64,000 bases of DNA from Apostichopus californicus. Lineage: Eukaryota > Echinodermata > Holothuroidea > Aspidochirotida > Stichopodidae. The notes beneath the pieces are model-generated. The model worked only from the letters and a program-made list of their open reading frames with translations, had not been told where the DNA came from and did not search any database. Numbering within the stretch: position 1 is the stretch's first letter; each line of letters begins with the position of its first letter. The position numbers were made by a program, and so were the translations under genes. The stretch covers positions 7,831-71,830 of the forward strand of contig JAIPMN010000632.1 in assembly GCA_020650975.1 (NCBI GenBank), given 5' to 3'. Shown piece after piece: positions 1 to 14,407 of this stretch.

Positions 1-100
1 CGCCCCCCCCCCCCCCTAGGCTACGCGCCTGATAAGAACTCCCGTCACATTCATCATTTTCCTCTCCTGACACAATCCACATTTCTGTCAACCGCCAGAA

Positions 101-334
101 TCCCAGCAAACACAAAACGTTATCTTAACGTTTTTAAAAGAGCCACTAAAATATGTTTTTTAACGTACGTTGAATGTGGTGTTATAAAAACGTCGGCATA
201 ACGTTTTCAATGAGATATTAATGTTATATTAATGTTTTATTCGTGACATATTTATTACACCACAAATAACGTCATTAAAACAAAAGACGAAACGTTTTAA
301 TAACGTTTTAAAAACGTTTTTGTGTTTACTGGGA
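101..334. mobile_element. MITE-like element, ACGTT-rich, with ~20-bp terminal inverted repeats
   Basis: Left end TCCCAGCAAACACAAAACGT and right end ACGTTTTTGTGTTTACTGGGA are near-perfect inverted repeats. The 234-bp body is full of AACGTT/ACGTTTT motifs and encodes nothing. No clear target-site duplication. Confidence 0.7.
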
Positions 335-1730
335 TGGTCATCCGTATTTTAGCATGCTAACAACTGCTAGAAGTTTGCAAAACTTCTTTCCTGGTGGTTC
401 TGCATCTCCAAGTTATATCCAGTCATTGAGAAGTTCTAAAGTAGACAATTATGATTCAGTGAGGAGAAATATTTGAGCTATATGTGATATAGCAGTTCTT
501 GTTGAAGTTAATTGGGGTATACGTGACCATATTTTTTATAACTTACTAGCATATTGGGCCCTACACTGATGGCCTTTAACATAGCCTTACTTCCCGAACA
601 CGTCGCTACCGCTTGCGACACTCAATCCCAGTCCTATTTCAATTTCTATGATCCCAGTCCATTCGACGTTCCAATTTCCATCTTGTTGTGGTGTTTTCGT
701 ATCCTCACCCAACAATATCATGCTGTCGTTATCGACATACACACGTTATGTGTTTTTCTATAGCTATTGAAGTACAGTCCGTGATGCCTAACAAATGAAG
801 GGGAAATGATGATCGAGAAAACAGACAATAAAATAACACATAAACACAAAAAAGATCACACACGCAGACAAATCAAAATCATAAAGCATCATCCCGGTAT
901 ATTTTTATTTGAGTCTCTGAGGATAAAATTCGCTTTTTCATACGGACGGCAATGAGCAAGGTGTTGGTATTCCATTGTTCGGGGAAATCCCTCGCTCTAT
1001 AGTCGTCATGTTGAAGATAAATACAGTTCTCTGCTGCTAACTAACTACAATACGTATGATGCGAATCTAATTCGTATTGGTTTTACCGAATATCGATAAT
1101 ATAAATTTATTAAGTCCTCATAACGTGAAGAATCAACTAGGCTTGCCTACTACATCGACAAACAGTTTAACTTGCATCGGACACCGTATTTCACACCGAT
1201 CCGTATTGACTTGATAAAGGTAGGTTATTTATTTACTTTGTGCATTCAGGTGGAGTATTTGCACCAACGTTAGTAAAAGTTACATTCTACGGTTAGGCTC
1301 AGCACGGGCTAGGCCTAGGATATTTACTAGTAGTATTATAGCACGTATAGCCCTAAGCTTTAGTTGTAACGTTAGGCATTATAACAGTACGAAGTTAGGG
1401 CTAGCCTCCTAGTTCAAGTATTACGAATAGTAATACTAGGCTGTACAATAATTAGTAGGAAAATATCTACTCATGTTAGGAGTAAGCTTGGGCTAATCGT
1501 GAAAAGACAAGTTTAATTTTATTATCAAAGCCCACCTCAGGAATCATAATGTTGGTCTAACTTTTGCCTTAGCAAGTGATTGGTATAAATCACCTGAAAA
1601 TATACTTGATATGGTGGGAGAAGTATGTTATAGTACGATACACAGCCAAATTTCTTTCCTGCAAACTGTTTTCACGTTGTAAAAAAGAAGATTCTTCGTG
1701 ATTGTGGAACTGGTATTTCTTTGCTAGAGT
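335..1730. other. No gene seen; contains a diverged dispersed repeat copy at ~345-560
   Basis: About 345-560 can be aligned by eye with 24,497-24,705 (shared CTAGAAGTTT, CTTTCCTGG, CAGTGAGGA, GACCATATT and TAGCATATT in the same order). The remainder is unremarkable AT-rich DNA. Confidence 0.35.
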
Positions 1731-2005
1731 ATTGCCAATTTCGGACACACAGTCCCACAGTGTGGCGCTAGTGATAAAATTGGTGGCGCAGTTGCTCTTT
1801 CAGTAATTATAACAGACTTCATAGATCTCCGTCATTTTATTGACAAATATGTAAGTATTTACTTGCACACGGGTCATTTTGGAGAGAAAATAACTGTAGC
1901 TTCGTACTTTTTGGTGAAATTTGGCTCTTCTTGTAGGTTGTCATGGTGAAATCGTGCATTTCTTAGGGGTGTCCGAAATTGGCAGTGTTCCGAAATTAGC
2001 AATAC
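1731..2005. mobile_element. MITE-like element with perfect 16-bp terminal inverted repeats
   Basis: TGCCAATTTCGGACAC at 1,733-1,748 is the exact reverse complement of 1,969-1,984. A degenerate second copy of the right end follows at 1,985-2,004. No ORF inside. Confidence 0.7.
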
Positions 2006-5000
2006 TGACTATACTACTAGTACTAGGCATGACTGGGACCTAGCCTAGGCTATTTCTTATTTCAACTTTAAGGTTTTTCCCACCCCCCCCCAAAAAAAAA
2101 ATCTATATTAATGCCCAAACCTGGAGATTTTACAAAAGTAAACAGATGAGTAAAAGTTGACTTAAATTCATCATTTTCACATTTTAGCATAGGCCTAGAC
2201 TTATAACAAGTTGTTGTGTTCAGCATTGTATTCCTTGGTATCTTTCTTTGACTTTTGTCAATAGTGATCTCTATCTGGCTCCCATTATTATACAAAAAAT
2301 GTTCACAACTCCATGTAATTTTCACATTATCCAAATATACCATGAGAGTTGGCAGGTACAGTATTAAATTCATGTGTTCTTTATCCTTGTTCATTTTCCA
2401 CTGATAGACTATTCTTTATAACAGAAATGAAATGACCAGTTCTTCTAGAAGTGTGGAGAAATGTGCGTAAGAAATTAGTCAAATTTCCAAAAATGAGGGA
2501 AAACATGGTTGAGATTTATTGTATTACAAAGTGAAAAATAATAAATTATACAATTTCAGGAGCAATCTGATGGAATTACAGCATGGAACATACAACATGT
2601 GCATTCTAACCTCAAATTTACTGTTTGGGGTTTGCCTGATGATGTCAGCAAAGCTCAGAAATCTTACCACAAGTCACCCAGAGATATTTATGAAAGTAAA
2701 CTTAGGCAATATAAAGTTTACGACTGCACCAAGTGTTGACTCTAATTAAAGTCATTCAAACAAAACCATTTTAGTAGTGTTTATGGTAACCAAACACAAG
2801 TATGATTTTTACTGTATGTTTCATTACTGGTTGTAGATTCTATTGCCCTTTGACATTTAGCACTGGCAAAGCCCAAGTTGCTGGCCTTTGAGCAAAAGTT
2901 TGCATAGTGTCATGGTAATGTCAATAAAATGGTTATCAGCTCTGTGATATATTCCTTCAGTGAAACTGATGCCACATTTGCTTAAATAGTATGATGACAA
3001 TTTCACAGTCCTAACATATAATTTATTAGCCGTTTTTTTTTGTGGTAATTTTCTAAAATCTAGAGAAATTGCTGTTTTTGTAGAGTTTGTGAAAGTTTTA
3101 CAAAGAATCTTGCATATCTTGTACTCGTTCAAAATCCAAACATGTGTGTACAATGGACATACTTGTAATGCATTGACATAAAAGCTAGTCTCTGTGCAGA
3201 AGTAGATGGGAATATGTAAACAGTCAGTGTCAACTTTAGATAAAATGAGGGCTAAGAAATTTAGGTGTGTTAAAAATTATTTAATATTTGTTTTCAAAAA
3301 TTCCACTATTTGAAAGAACAAGATTATCATCAGTATCAGCTAGAAACTTAGGGTGATTTGAACCAGGCCTTTACATCAGGATTGCTAGTATTCTACAGGC
3401 AGTTGGTTGCAATCTCTATTTCTTGGTTGGGGTGCCTGTCAAAATCTCTCAAAACATTATATATCGTGTAACCAGAGATCGTATCCCAGTTTCAGTTATA
3501 ATCCAGAGCGGGATTGGATTTCAGAGAAACCTGGCTTATTTTTTTATTTTTTTGGCGATGTAGGTAAAAGAAACAAATGGTTACAGTTTTTCCATATCTT
3601 CTAGAACTACATGTACTGTTCATCATAAATGAAAGATATCATAAAGTGTTTTAAAATCTGCAGTACTTACTATATTTATTTGGGGAGCAGAGTCTGACAG
3701 TCTGTTTTATATTCAACAACCTGGTTAGTTATCAAGGCTTCTCAGGATCACAACAATATATCAATATCAATTTTCAGACGGAGCTCACCGGGTAGACCAT
3801 TTGAGCTGATTGTTATATTTTTGCTGGTAGTCCGTATGGCAGTTTCTAGCCGTGTATTCCAAGGTTGTTCAAACCAGCAAAGCTAGTTGTTTGACATAAT
3901 TAATGTATACCCGTATAAGGGAGTGTGGTATTCAATGCTGACAATGTAAACAAACATGTTGTCCTCGGACAACTGTCAAGGATAAATTTGGTGTTGTTGG
4001 GTAAAAATCCTGGTTGTCTTAGCCTGTACCAGAGCACCCATTAAAGGAGCCACAAACCCACCCATCACCATTGAAGATATATGATGGAGTAATGGAGAAA
4101 ACAGTCATGATCATGCATCTGCCTCATACAGCTACGGAAAATCTTATTCCATTTTGGAGATACTGTATCAGAGATTTAAAGTGATTTCACTTGGTGACAT
4201 TATCACATCACAGATAAATTACAGAATGACAGCGATCAATCAGAGTAAAATTTTAATTAGAGCTTTGTAGGGAGTAGTTGTTCTTCCTAAAGATACAGTA
4301 GATGATCTCTGTTATAGTTTGTTTTTAGCTCTGGCCAGTTGATGGGTTGGGTCTTTGTCCCATTTAATGAGCAGTCTTAAAGTACATTCTTCTATACTTA
4401 AAACGGGGCCATGTTTTCACGGTACTACCGTAGGTAACGTTATTATCTACAAGTCAGTATATCGCTATGAAACAAACAAGATGAGTGCTGGAGGCTTAAA
4501 TTGAATGTACTGTAATGAAGAAGGTAGAAATTATACAGAGCATGTACAGTAACCATGAGGACGAAAGCTCATGTACTTCTTTCACAGTTATATTTTCAAA
4601 CTGCCATGAAAACAATATCAATCCAGGGTGACCAGAAACAAAACTTGAATTTATGGGACAGTATATTTTTTTTTAAATTAATGTAGAATAATACAAAATA
4701 TTAAGTTACATTGGTCATTTGAAAGGAACAGTCCAAGCAAGTTGTACATAATTTCTGCTGATATAATTTGAAACAAACCATCTCGTCTACAGGTACTCTG
4801 TACTGAATCAACTGTAAATTGATGCAAATTTGTTCGAAACATGAGGCCATTATGGAAGCGAGCCATACAGCACTGTCTGTTGAATGCTTATTTGTCAAAG
4901 ATACCTGCAAATTTACGACATGGAACTTAATAATGTGGTGTCAATTCTGTAGTCCGAGACATCCATTAGCTTTATAAGTACTGTACATATTAACTGTTGA

Positions 5001-7939
5001 GTGTTAGGTACATATCTAGCCCCCCCCCCCCAACCGTGTCTACGTGCCCGAGAACAAGACACCATGAGTACAAGTAGAATTCTCCCTAGCACAAGTACTT
5101 GTACTAGTTAAGATACATTTAGTGCTGAGTACAATACAAATCTTGCTCTAGTATCTCCCCCCCCCCCCCACCCGGGACATCCTATGCATGCCCCTGCTAC
5201 TTAGTATATACGTGCTAGTAGAAGATAAAGTACTCTCACTTAGAGCATTACACCCACAACTTCAAGTCTAGGATATTGGAAACAGTTTAGTATACCAAGG
5301 CATATTGAGTATTAAAGCTGATTTCTGTAAAATTTTCACCATTAATTTTACCAAACCAATTGCACTGAAGTGTTTCCAGATTTTGCAGTTGATCAAACTA
5401 AAACAGGGGTCGGTGGGGTGGAAGGGATCATTGTTTTCATCCAATTAAGGTTAATGAGCTCATAATTAAAGAAATCATTCAGTTCTCAACTATTTGGCAT
5501 CCTGATCTGATCCATATTAATCACATACATGTACACCCCAAATATTTCTAAAGTTTTAAGAAACTCCATTAATTTTGGGACTTTTCAACAATATTTGAAA
5601 TGACTCATCAGATGTGGCTAGTAGAGCTAAAAGTAACATTAAGTAATATTGTTGTAGCATTTAACGTCCAAACGTTTGATCAAACTCTCAACTCAGACAT
5701 GTTTAACTACGCATATATTGTGACTAAAGATAACAGCAGAAACAGCATGACTTTTTAATAATAACAAAGTGGCTTGACTTTTATAGGTTTCGGAAATCTC
5801 GTCACCATGACCATCCCATAGCGATTGTTTTAACGCCTTGAACTTTCACTTTCACGAAACGAAGAAAGAGAAAAATAGTTTGTAGATAACAAATAAACTG
5901 CGCGTACATATATCATTTTTGTATGCCGTCATTGATAACTTACAACGAAAAGATTTCTTGGAGGAAGTAGAATGAAGAGGCATCAATAATTGCTCACTAA
6001 CTAAAGTTCATTTGGTAAAAAGGAAAATCTAGTCGGGCGTCTTGATTTGCTTTCATTAATTACAGTCTTGTTTTGAATTGTAGGTTTTAGTGGTAAATTA
6101 TGGGAAATTAGCTGATGAATATTCAAAGATTCATCGCCTCATTTTGTTTCAAAAATGCTGAGCTGCCCCTCAAAATTGATCCTACAGATGGCATGATATT
6201 AAAGCTGTAATGCCTTTTTGCCTGTGTTGTTGGTGCCCTTTCTATTCACTTGCAGTTTCAAAAATTCTCTTGGAGCCTCAAAATATCAGAGCCCCTTAAA
6301 ATATTTAACATTTCATGGAACAGCTAGTATATTGATTGAAACCTAAGGTTTTTTTTTTTGTGGACCTCGCATACATGTTTTCCTTGTTCTTTAAATACAT
6401 GGTAAGAATATAGAATTGTAATCGGTAGCCTTTGGGTTGGCGTTTAGCATAAAAAAAAAGTCAAATAGTAGATTCGTTCAAGAGCGAAGTTTTATTTAAT
6501 ACTAGCTCGCGTCCAGGATCCTGTGAGAAACACATCATGAGATCATCTGCAACACTGGAAACTATTTCCGAGGTTTTGTTGTCTCACTAAGTTATTTATT
6601 TAAGAACTAAAGAGGAAGGAAATGCCATTGGTTTCATTTTGAAATTTGTAAATGCCACCCTACTCTTTAATTTTACACATATATTTATGTGCAGCACTCA
6701 GGCCCTGAATGGTTTATTCTCTAAATCACTATTTACCGGATTCACTTGACTCAGATTGTAAACTAGAGTGTGATATTTGCGTTGTCATGGAATTACATAC
6801 TCTTCTCGCTTCAAGAACAAACAATTGGGTCTTAATTAACCTCTCCAGTCTATCGATTACATAGGACAATACAACTGCTACTTAGTCTTTTGTTTCAATA
6901 GTCTACTACTACGCTGGGCCTGTTGTGAACTCTGAACAATGTATCCAGCTATGAAAGTGTTGCTGTAGTCTTGTAGACATATATATCGGATTTGACTTTA
7001 TAAAATAAGATGATGCTTTTCATTGTTTGAATCGATACATGCTAATTATGATATTTTGCTGTAACTGTTAATCTTGGACTCCAGGAAATCTTGCACGGTA
7101 CAGTACTTTAAGAGAGGTCAGTATGTATGATTTCTTGCATTCAGATCTGTTGATAATAATAATATCTTTTTTTTCTTTTTTTTTTGCTGAAATAATCAAT
7201 TGGATGAGATTTTGGTTAACAAAGTTTTATCCTGTGTTCCAGTATTCTTATTTGGTAGGGAAAAGGAATGGATGGGGAGGAAAGAGGGATGGATGTGGAG
7301 GGGTTGATAGCAAGGGTGTGGGTGTGGGGGTGGGGTGGGGAAGGGTATCACTCAACTGTAAGAGTTATAGGCTACAGTATGTTGTTAAACTGAAGTTGTT
7401 CGTACTCTACAGAAATTCAATGCATGATAGTGGTGCATGTGGATAATTCACAGTGCTGTGTTGACTTTCTATTACAGTATTACTTTGTAATGACACAATG
7501 TTAAGTTTTCTTTTGGAATGGCAGTTTACTCGTCCTTTAAGAATGTCGTGAAACATTCATGAATGCAACAAACTATAAATAAATATGCTTGGGTTCAAAT
7601 CGTTAATTGCTTGGTGGTTTATATATCTTCCATTGCACACATGTTCTGACATAAGTTTGAAAAGGCAAATGGCTTATATGCCAATGGTGTGTAATTAGGG
7701 GTACATGGGTGTGTGTGTGGGGGGGGGGGGGGGGGAGGTTGTCCAATGGTTCACATGAGTAACTTTAAGGGCAAAAGAGCAAACTAACAATTTAAAAGGG
7801 CACTCAACAATATACTTGGGTGATAAAATAGTTTAGTATTGCATGATACAGTATTGCAGTTATGAAATTTAAATACTGATTGAATTGTAGACATGTATGA
7901 AAGACCATTATATTAGAATATCTAACATATTTGGAGTCA
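2006..7939. other. No gene or recognisable element seen
   Basis: AT-rich non-coding DNA. It holds poly-C runs near 5,021 and 5,157 and a G-rich tract at 7,255-7,346 that includes a GGGGGTGGGGTGGGG quadruplex-type motif. Open frames here are short and lack coding character. Confidence 0.5.
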
Positions 7940-8240
7940 AAACTAACAACATCTAACTTTGCTGATAGAATCAGAGTGTTTCTGATTGAATTCAGTGTAA
8001 TACTTGAAGACCTATGGTTACAGAAGCTTTGAATACTCTGGGTCTTATCTTTGGAACAAGTTACCAGATCACATTCGAACATGCTATAAACTTTCTACTT
8101 TCAAAAGTCTACTTAAGACCCATTTTTTCACTTGTTCTTTTGTAAATTAATTTACTTTCTCTGTAAAGCGCCTTGAGCAGTGACTTTTGTTTACTGATTT
8201 GGCGCTATATAAGTCTCATTTATTATTATTATTATTATTA
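7940..8240 (+). mobile_element. 3' end of a LINE (CR1/L2/Jockey-like non-LTR retrotransposon)
   Basis: The plus strand from about 8,013 encodes YGYRSFEYSGSYLWNKLPDH...FKSLLKTHFF and then a stop at 8,148-8,150. This is the typical C-terminus of LINE reverse transcriptase ORFs (W-N-x-LP...FK..LK). It is followed by AAGCGCCTTGAGCAG...TGGCGCTATATAA and a TTA microsatellite tail, a common LINE/SINE 3' end. Only the last few hundred bases survive, consistent with 5' truncation. Confidence 0.75.
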
Positions 8241-8525
8241 TTTTATCATTGACCAAGTGCTGCAGTATTAACACGATTCAAAAGTACAGTACAGTATTTA
8301 GCCAGACAGCAATTAATCCTACCCCCCCCCAATAGTCTACCAGTTAATCCTACCCCCCAATAGTCTACCAGTTAGTGTAATACTTGTATGATTTTATCAT
8401 TGACCAAGTGCTGCAGTATTAACATGATTCAGAAGTACAGTACAGTATTTTAGCCAGACAGCAATTAATCCTACCCCCCCCCCAATAGTCTACCAGTTAA
8501 TCCTACCCCCCCCCCCCACCCCACC
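8241..8525. repeat. Tandem duplication, 151-bp unit, two copies
   Basis: TTTTATCATTGACCAAGTGC starts at 8,241 and again at 8,392. The copies are nearly identical apart from poly-C length. Each includes a C-run and AATAGTCTACCAGTTA. It begins exactly where the LINE tail ends. Confidence 0.85.
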
Positions 8526-9163
8526 TCCCTATAGTCTACCACTGTTGCCAGCTATTACTGTATAGCATCCCTGACAACATCATCAGTGTACATTTACAAG
8601 TAATTAAAATCATTTGTATTGTTCAGTGCCTATGGTGGTGTTTATACCATGGAGTCTGTTTATAGCTCCATGTTTATACTAAGTTAAGTGTAATGGAAAA
8701 TTTTCTATCACTTGAGAGCAGACGATCTGTAAATTATCTTAATTTAAGTATTGCATTAGCAATTGTCACAAGACCTTGTCACATGTGAGGGTAGTTATTG
8801 TAGATGTTTGCAGTACAGTGCAGTACAGATTTCATCATGGCTTAAAATAGTACACAGTTCCGCTGTTCTAGGTAAATGTTTAGTGTTCAATCACTGCTGC
8901 ATTTAGACGTACAGTTAAGGTCATCAGTTTCACACATGTTTGCCCCAAAAATCTACTAGAAAAGTAAGAAAATGAATAAAATGATTATATGATCCATGAT
9001 AGCTTTCAAAAAAGCATTTTACTATCACACTACACAAAGATCTATATTAAGTTGTCTACTCTAATACTCAGGTTGGGATATATACAGTAGGACTGTAATT
9101 TGGGACCTACATGGGGAATCATAGGAGCCTATGTAGGAAAGTACTGTACTCTTTCTAATTTCC
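8526..9163. other. No gene seen
   Basis: AT-rich DNA with frequent short TACAGTA/GTACAGT words but no supported feature. Confidence 0.5.
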
Positions 9164-9770
9164 ATTAAAGTCTCAATACGTGTTTGCTGATGAATTTCGG
9201 AAAAGTCGGAAGCAGATTCAATCTTTCTTACTCTGACCAGGTGGGTTTTATGGAGAAAAGCTGTTGCAATCGAAAAAAGAAATTTATTTTCTGTTGCTCT
9301 TATGGCGCGAACGATTTACCGTAAAGTCACTGCGACCACCAATATCAGCAAACATTACACAAATGTAACCTACTGTATGTATACTCCTATTGTCCACTGT
9401 TTTGACCCATCTCCCGGAGGAAACACCTGTTTACCACTTGCAATGGAAGGAAATGACACAAGTTAGAAAGCTACATTGGTAAGACTGAAAGAAAGATACT
9501 ATTCAAGAGAAGGGACCTAACAGGCTTACCACGAAAGTGAAAGTAGTGGTAGGCCTAACGGTCGTAAACAAAACAGAGAGATTTGATTGGCGCACGATCT
9601 GTTGAGCGGGCTTGCAAATTTTGTAGCATCTACGGACTCGTTAATAAATCTGGCGAATTTTATTCAGCTCAAAATGTTAAAGGACAGATAACTCAGTAAA
9701 CATAATGAATATAGATATGGAAATTGCACGGAAGGGTGTAATTATTTAGCTTGATAAAATTTGGAGCCCG
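9164..9770 (+). repeat. Dispersed repeat, family shared with 24,468-25,000 (opposite orientation)
   Basis: TTAAAGTCTCAATACGTGTT near 9,165 and the segment around 9,643-9,740 (AATTTTATTCAGCTCAAAAT, then AGATAACTCA and ATATGGAAATTGCA) match the reverse complement of 24,880-25,000. This copy has about 430 bp more between the two blocks. Non-coding. Confidence 0.6.
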
Positions 9771-12700
9771 TACTTATCTGACCCTTATCAGTTGACATTT
9801 GTGTAGCAACCATATATATATGCTTAATAGAGACAATGTGAATTTTCTGTTGGAAATTGAATCATGTATGTTTGCCTTTGTGTAGTGATTTATTTTTATT
9901 TGTGTTCAAATATTACACGCTGGATATATAGGAATTGTCTTGTAGGCAACATTTTATGTCAAATTTGATTGTTTGGTTTGTTTTAATCCAAAACGACATG
10001 AGAACCTACCTACTGTATTCAAATAATGTATAATTTAGTAATCTTTGTATAAATTTCCTAAAGGAGGATAAACTTTTGTCAATATTTTGCAACCCACCCT
10101 GTTTTATTTTCTCTGTCAAGAACTGACTCGTATACTGCAACGCTGTCTCGAAATAATATTTGGATAGGTATGAATTATTCCCTACTCAAAGTGAATTATA
10201 TATATTCTGGTGCTTATAGGGAGCCAATTTGGGCAATTCCCATGACCATGCTGGGAGTGTACTGTATGCAGATTGTTTAATCATCGTAAGGTTCCATGTT
10301 AATTACAATCAAAGAGGATGTTTCAAATTAATTGAAACACATTTGGTTTCCTTCATTACATTTATCAAGGTTAGGGAAACGATATTGTAGAGTTTTAAAT
10401 AAATCCTAACCCTGGCTCGTTGTATGCTGAACTCAGTTTTTAAGAAGTTTATTGTCATCAAAACTCCTGGCTTCATATTTGCTCTATCTCTCTCCCTCAG
10501 TACGGTCTGTTTGCAACGAGGGTGTGTTCTAAATAAATGTCATTGACTATGCCAGTTCTGTGTGCTTTAATTTCTCTCTTCAAACAAAGCTGTTACCTTA
10601 AGAACAGGTTTTGGAAATTAACATTAAAGGAATGTGGACAGATTTATTCGCATTTGAAAAGTCATAATTGTTCAGAGCGATACACAGCTTTAGCACTGCT
10701 GCTTATAACTGTACATTAGAGGAGAACCTAGCCTGTTATAGAAATAAAAGTTACTTCGCAATGGATAATGAAAACAACAGAATATTAAAGTGAAAAAGCA
10801 AAGTTATGCCACTTTCAGTAGAGATGTCACTGTGGAGAGCTTGTTCAGTTATGATAGGTTGATAATAAAGCATTGAAATCGTTTTACATACATGAATAAT
10901 TTTTCTCACAAAATGAGACATGGAAATATCTCACAGAAAGAAAATAAAACATAATAACATAACATATAAACAAATGATCACAACAGACATCAAAACAAAA
11001 AAAAACAAAATAAAGAAATGTTGCTCAAAACTCTGACTTCTGCTTTAATGTTAAAACTAGACTAAATGTGAAATCAGTATATCAGTCTACATTACATGGG
11101 AAAGCTTTATGCTTAATCAATTTGTATTCTAAAACTTGTGCAGGATATTTAGTTCTACCTGTTGGCAGTCTGTATACAGTCTATCTCAACAGATGGTTGG
11201 ACATTTCACAAATTTGTGCCTCGTTTTCTCGTACGACATAGTCTGTACGCTTCTCTAGCTGGACTTGAACTTTTGGACTGTCAAGAATTCCCCATCTTAG
11301 TTAAGATTCGGAGAATTTTTCGCTGAATTTCAGCGGAATGTTCAGCTGGAGGCCTGTGTTTTTTTTCTTTTAGTTTTCATATTCCAGGGGAAGATTGAGA
11401 GAGGAAGAGAGAGAATTGCTGTGTGTGGGGTCATGTGGAGAGCTGGGTGACCTTTTACTCAATTTGTCATTTCGTGGACTGGAAGTAAAATTGCACTAAT
11501 CGGGATGTTTGTGACAGGAGTCTCATCAATTTCTGTGTAGTGTTTGGCTGGATAATTGTTTGGAAAATTAAAAGGCAGTAAAAATGAAGCCCTTGTTTAC
11601 AGTTTAGTTTATAAACAGTTAAATGTGGAAAATTGTTGATCTCTGTTTCTTTCTTTCTTTCATGAGAGTGCGTACAAGTTAAAGTTAGTGTTGTTGATCA
11701 ATACTAAAAGATGAATTTTCATTTTTTGTTTTAATTAGTGACCTGGGATTTCTCAGTTCCTGTGTGATGTAAACATTCCTTATATAGTGTTTGGATACCT
11801 GTATAGCAGTTTATTTTTACTGTGACTTTTAATACACAGGTGACTGATGAAGTTCTGTACTTCTTTTTCATTTGTTTTGGGAGAAGAATTTGTTTTTCAG
11901 ATCCAACCAGTACTATTTCTAGTTTCAGTGTAAACCTCTGCAGCTGTTTTCCATTTTTGTCACCTATGGTAGACTTTATCCAAATGACAGTGTACAATAT
12001 GTTGGTAAAGTATGTATGTATATATATATACAGCAATTTCCACTAATACAGCTATCGGTAAAATGGACCAACATGACCTTATAATCACTCTCTTATCAGA
12101 AACAAATCTTTCCTGGTTAAGGTTTATTGTGAATTCTGTCTGCAACAGTTTTTAAACTGTGTGTAGGTGTACATACCAGTGTATGTATGGATCAGACTAC
12201 TTCATTTGGCTGTGTCTGCTGCATTAGTTTTGTTTGATGATCAAATCTTAGATAAAATGTTTCATGTTTTCATGTTGTTGCCAGTAAAGTTGGCAATTGT
12301 CAGTTCAAATCTCAGCATACTGTCACCGGCATGTGACCTGACAGTACTTAGCAATAATAAAGTCTTGGATAAATCATCAACTTCTTAAACCAGAAATGGA
12401 GAGATGACACCTTTATTGAATGAAAACAATACTCTGTTCACCTTTGAACTTTTGTGAGCTTTGAGGGAAAAAAACAAAACAGCAAATGTCAGGTGACCTT
12501 GTGATGCCTACTGGATAGACCAGCTGAAATGGAATTGATGTGAAAAGCAATATTGTGGCAAATATAGACCATAAGTTCTGTAGGAGAAATGACCGATACA
12601 TGTATGTGGATTTTATTCAGCGGTCAAGCAGAGACTGTCAGACTTTGCTGAGCTAGTAAAGTACAACATGGAAGTATTTAATTAATATCAGTGATTGATA

Positions 12701-14407
12701 ATATAAGCTGCCTTGCCTTGCATGATACAACTAGCACTGTATTGATTGATTAACCGGTGAGTTGATTGATTAATTGATTGATGGATCGATGGATTAAGTA
12801 ATGGGTTATTTTACTTGGTTTCCTTGCTTACCTGTCTCCTCATAGCCTCAGCACTCTTACACAGCTGTGAAAGTTTGAACTACATGTGTATATATATATA
12901 GCAAACGTAATCATGGATGTGCTCCCATGTGTTTGAGAAAAGACAATTAGTTAATATATATACTTCAAGAAAAACAAGAAAAACTGGACTCTGGCAGTCT
13001 CCATTTCTGATCAGTTTAGAGCTATCAAGGGATCTCCAGTGAATCAGTGAAAAGAGAAAGTATCAAACTGTAAGGCCATACTATTCATGTATCTTGACTT
13101 TATCATCCGGAAGATACTGTAACCGTTGCTTGGAATTTCTTCGTTAATGTAAATGAGCACCGTCACTTTGCCGCAAGACACAATGTCACACAGGTACGTA
13201 GAAAGTGTTTAAATGTATGTATGTCAATGTTATCATGACTAGATTGCTGCAGTAGTCGATGTAATGGCCTTGAGTTTTTTGAAAGTGTCTCTAAGCGTTT
13301 GGTCAATGACATACCATGTGTAGATGGTCAACAACTTTCCCAAACAACTGACAAAGACATTAATTATTATGATTATTATTACTGTTGTTATTGGGGGTGT
13401 TTTTTGGGGAGGGGGGTGTGGGGTGGAGGAGGGAAATAGGGGAAGAAATATTGAGTTTCAGATACCAGTTATATGTATTTACTAAGACAAGTGCAAGGCT
13501 GAATACTCTGAGCAAGTCAATATTCAGTCTTTACTGAAATAAACTTCTTAACAACAATACTCAAATACAGTATCACATTGTTTCTAGTATCATCACTGTT
13601 TATAATTTCTGTGAAAATATCCGAAGAAACGTGAGAAAGTTGACCTCATTTTAGAAAAATGATATTTTTTTGTACTGATTATTTATTTATTTTTTGAAGT
13701 TGGGGGGGGGGGAATGGGGGAGGGTGGGAGGAGGGATAGAGTGCAGCGGATGGGTTGTCTATCAAATATTCTTCTACCATATCCATGGTAAACTTGATCA
13801 GGTTTTTTCCCCTCTGAAATTAGGAAGAGCACTTGGTATAAAAAGAACTAAACAAATTGAAAGGAATATATATGGTGTGTGAAGCTGGTCCTTCAAATCA
13901 CTAAAACTATAAATTTGCAATATTTTTAATATCATGCATTAACCATTATATATCATTTCCTCATACATGACGACAACACTACCTTTTTATCTGACATGAG
14001 ATCTGTTTCGCATAATTTAAATGAACGTTATCCCCTACGGCAATATATCGGTAAGTTTGTATTAATTGTGGTCGTTAATAAATACTAGATGAACAAAAAC
14101 CCTGAAAACATGCTTGTGGTGTTGATCACCGGTTGGCTACGAATTGGCTTGATTGATTTTCTGTCCATCAGATCTTGAGAGATGAATTGACATGTCCTGA
14201 ACAGTCTGAGACTATAATTCATTCATACTTAGTAAAGATTCCTAAATCCTATGGGTCCATTCAGGTCAGCTGACCGTGGTTAATCCTGTGAGTAACGCTC
14301 GGTAAAATTACGGGGCATCACTTTAATAAATCTTTGGTTATATGTAACCAAAAATGTTTTGTTTTATGATTTTTCCCCCACACAAATGGTAGTCTATGAA
14401 TGAACAA
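9771..14407. other. No gene seen
   Basis: AT-rich non-coding DNA. Minor features: TGAT-type simple repeat at 12,736-12,796, G-rich tracts at 13,392-13,442 and 13,702-13,742, and a short GTGAGTAACGCTCG segment near 14,288 resembling the arm of the next hairpin. Confidence 0.5.

Noticed and set aside
7123-7446. 107-codon frame with Gly-rich segment
   Set aside because: Produced by a T-run and G-rich simple sequence; no conserved protein features.
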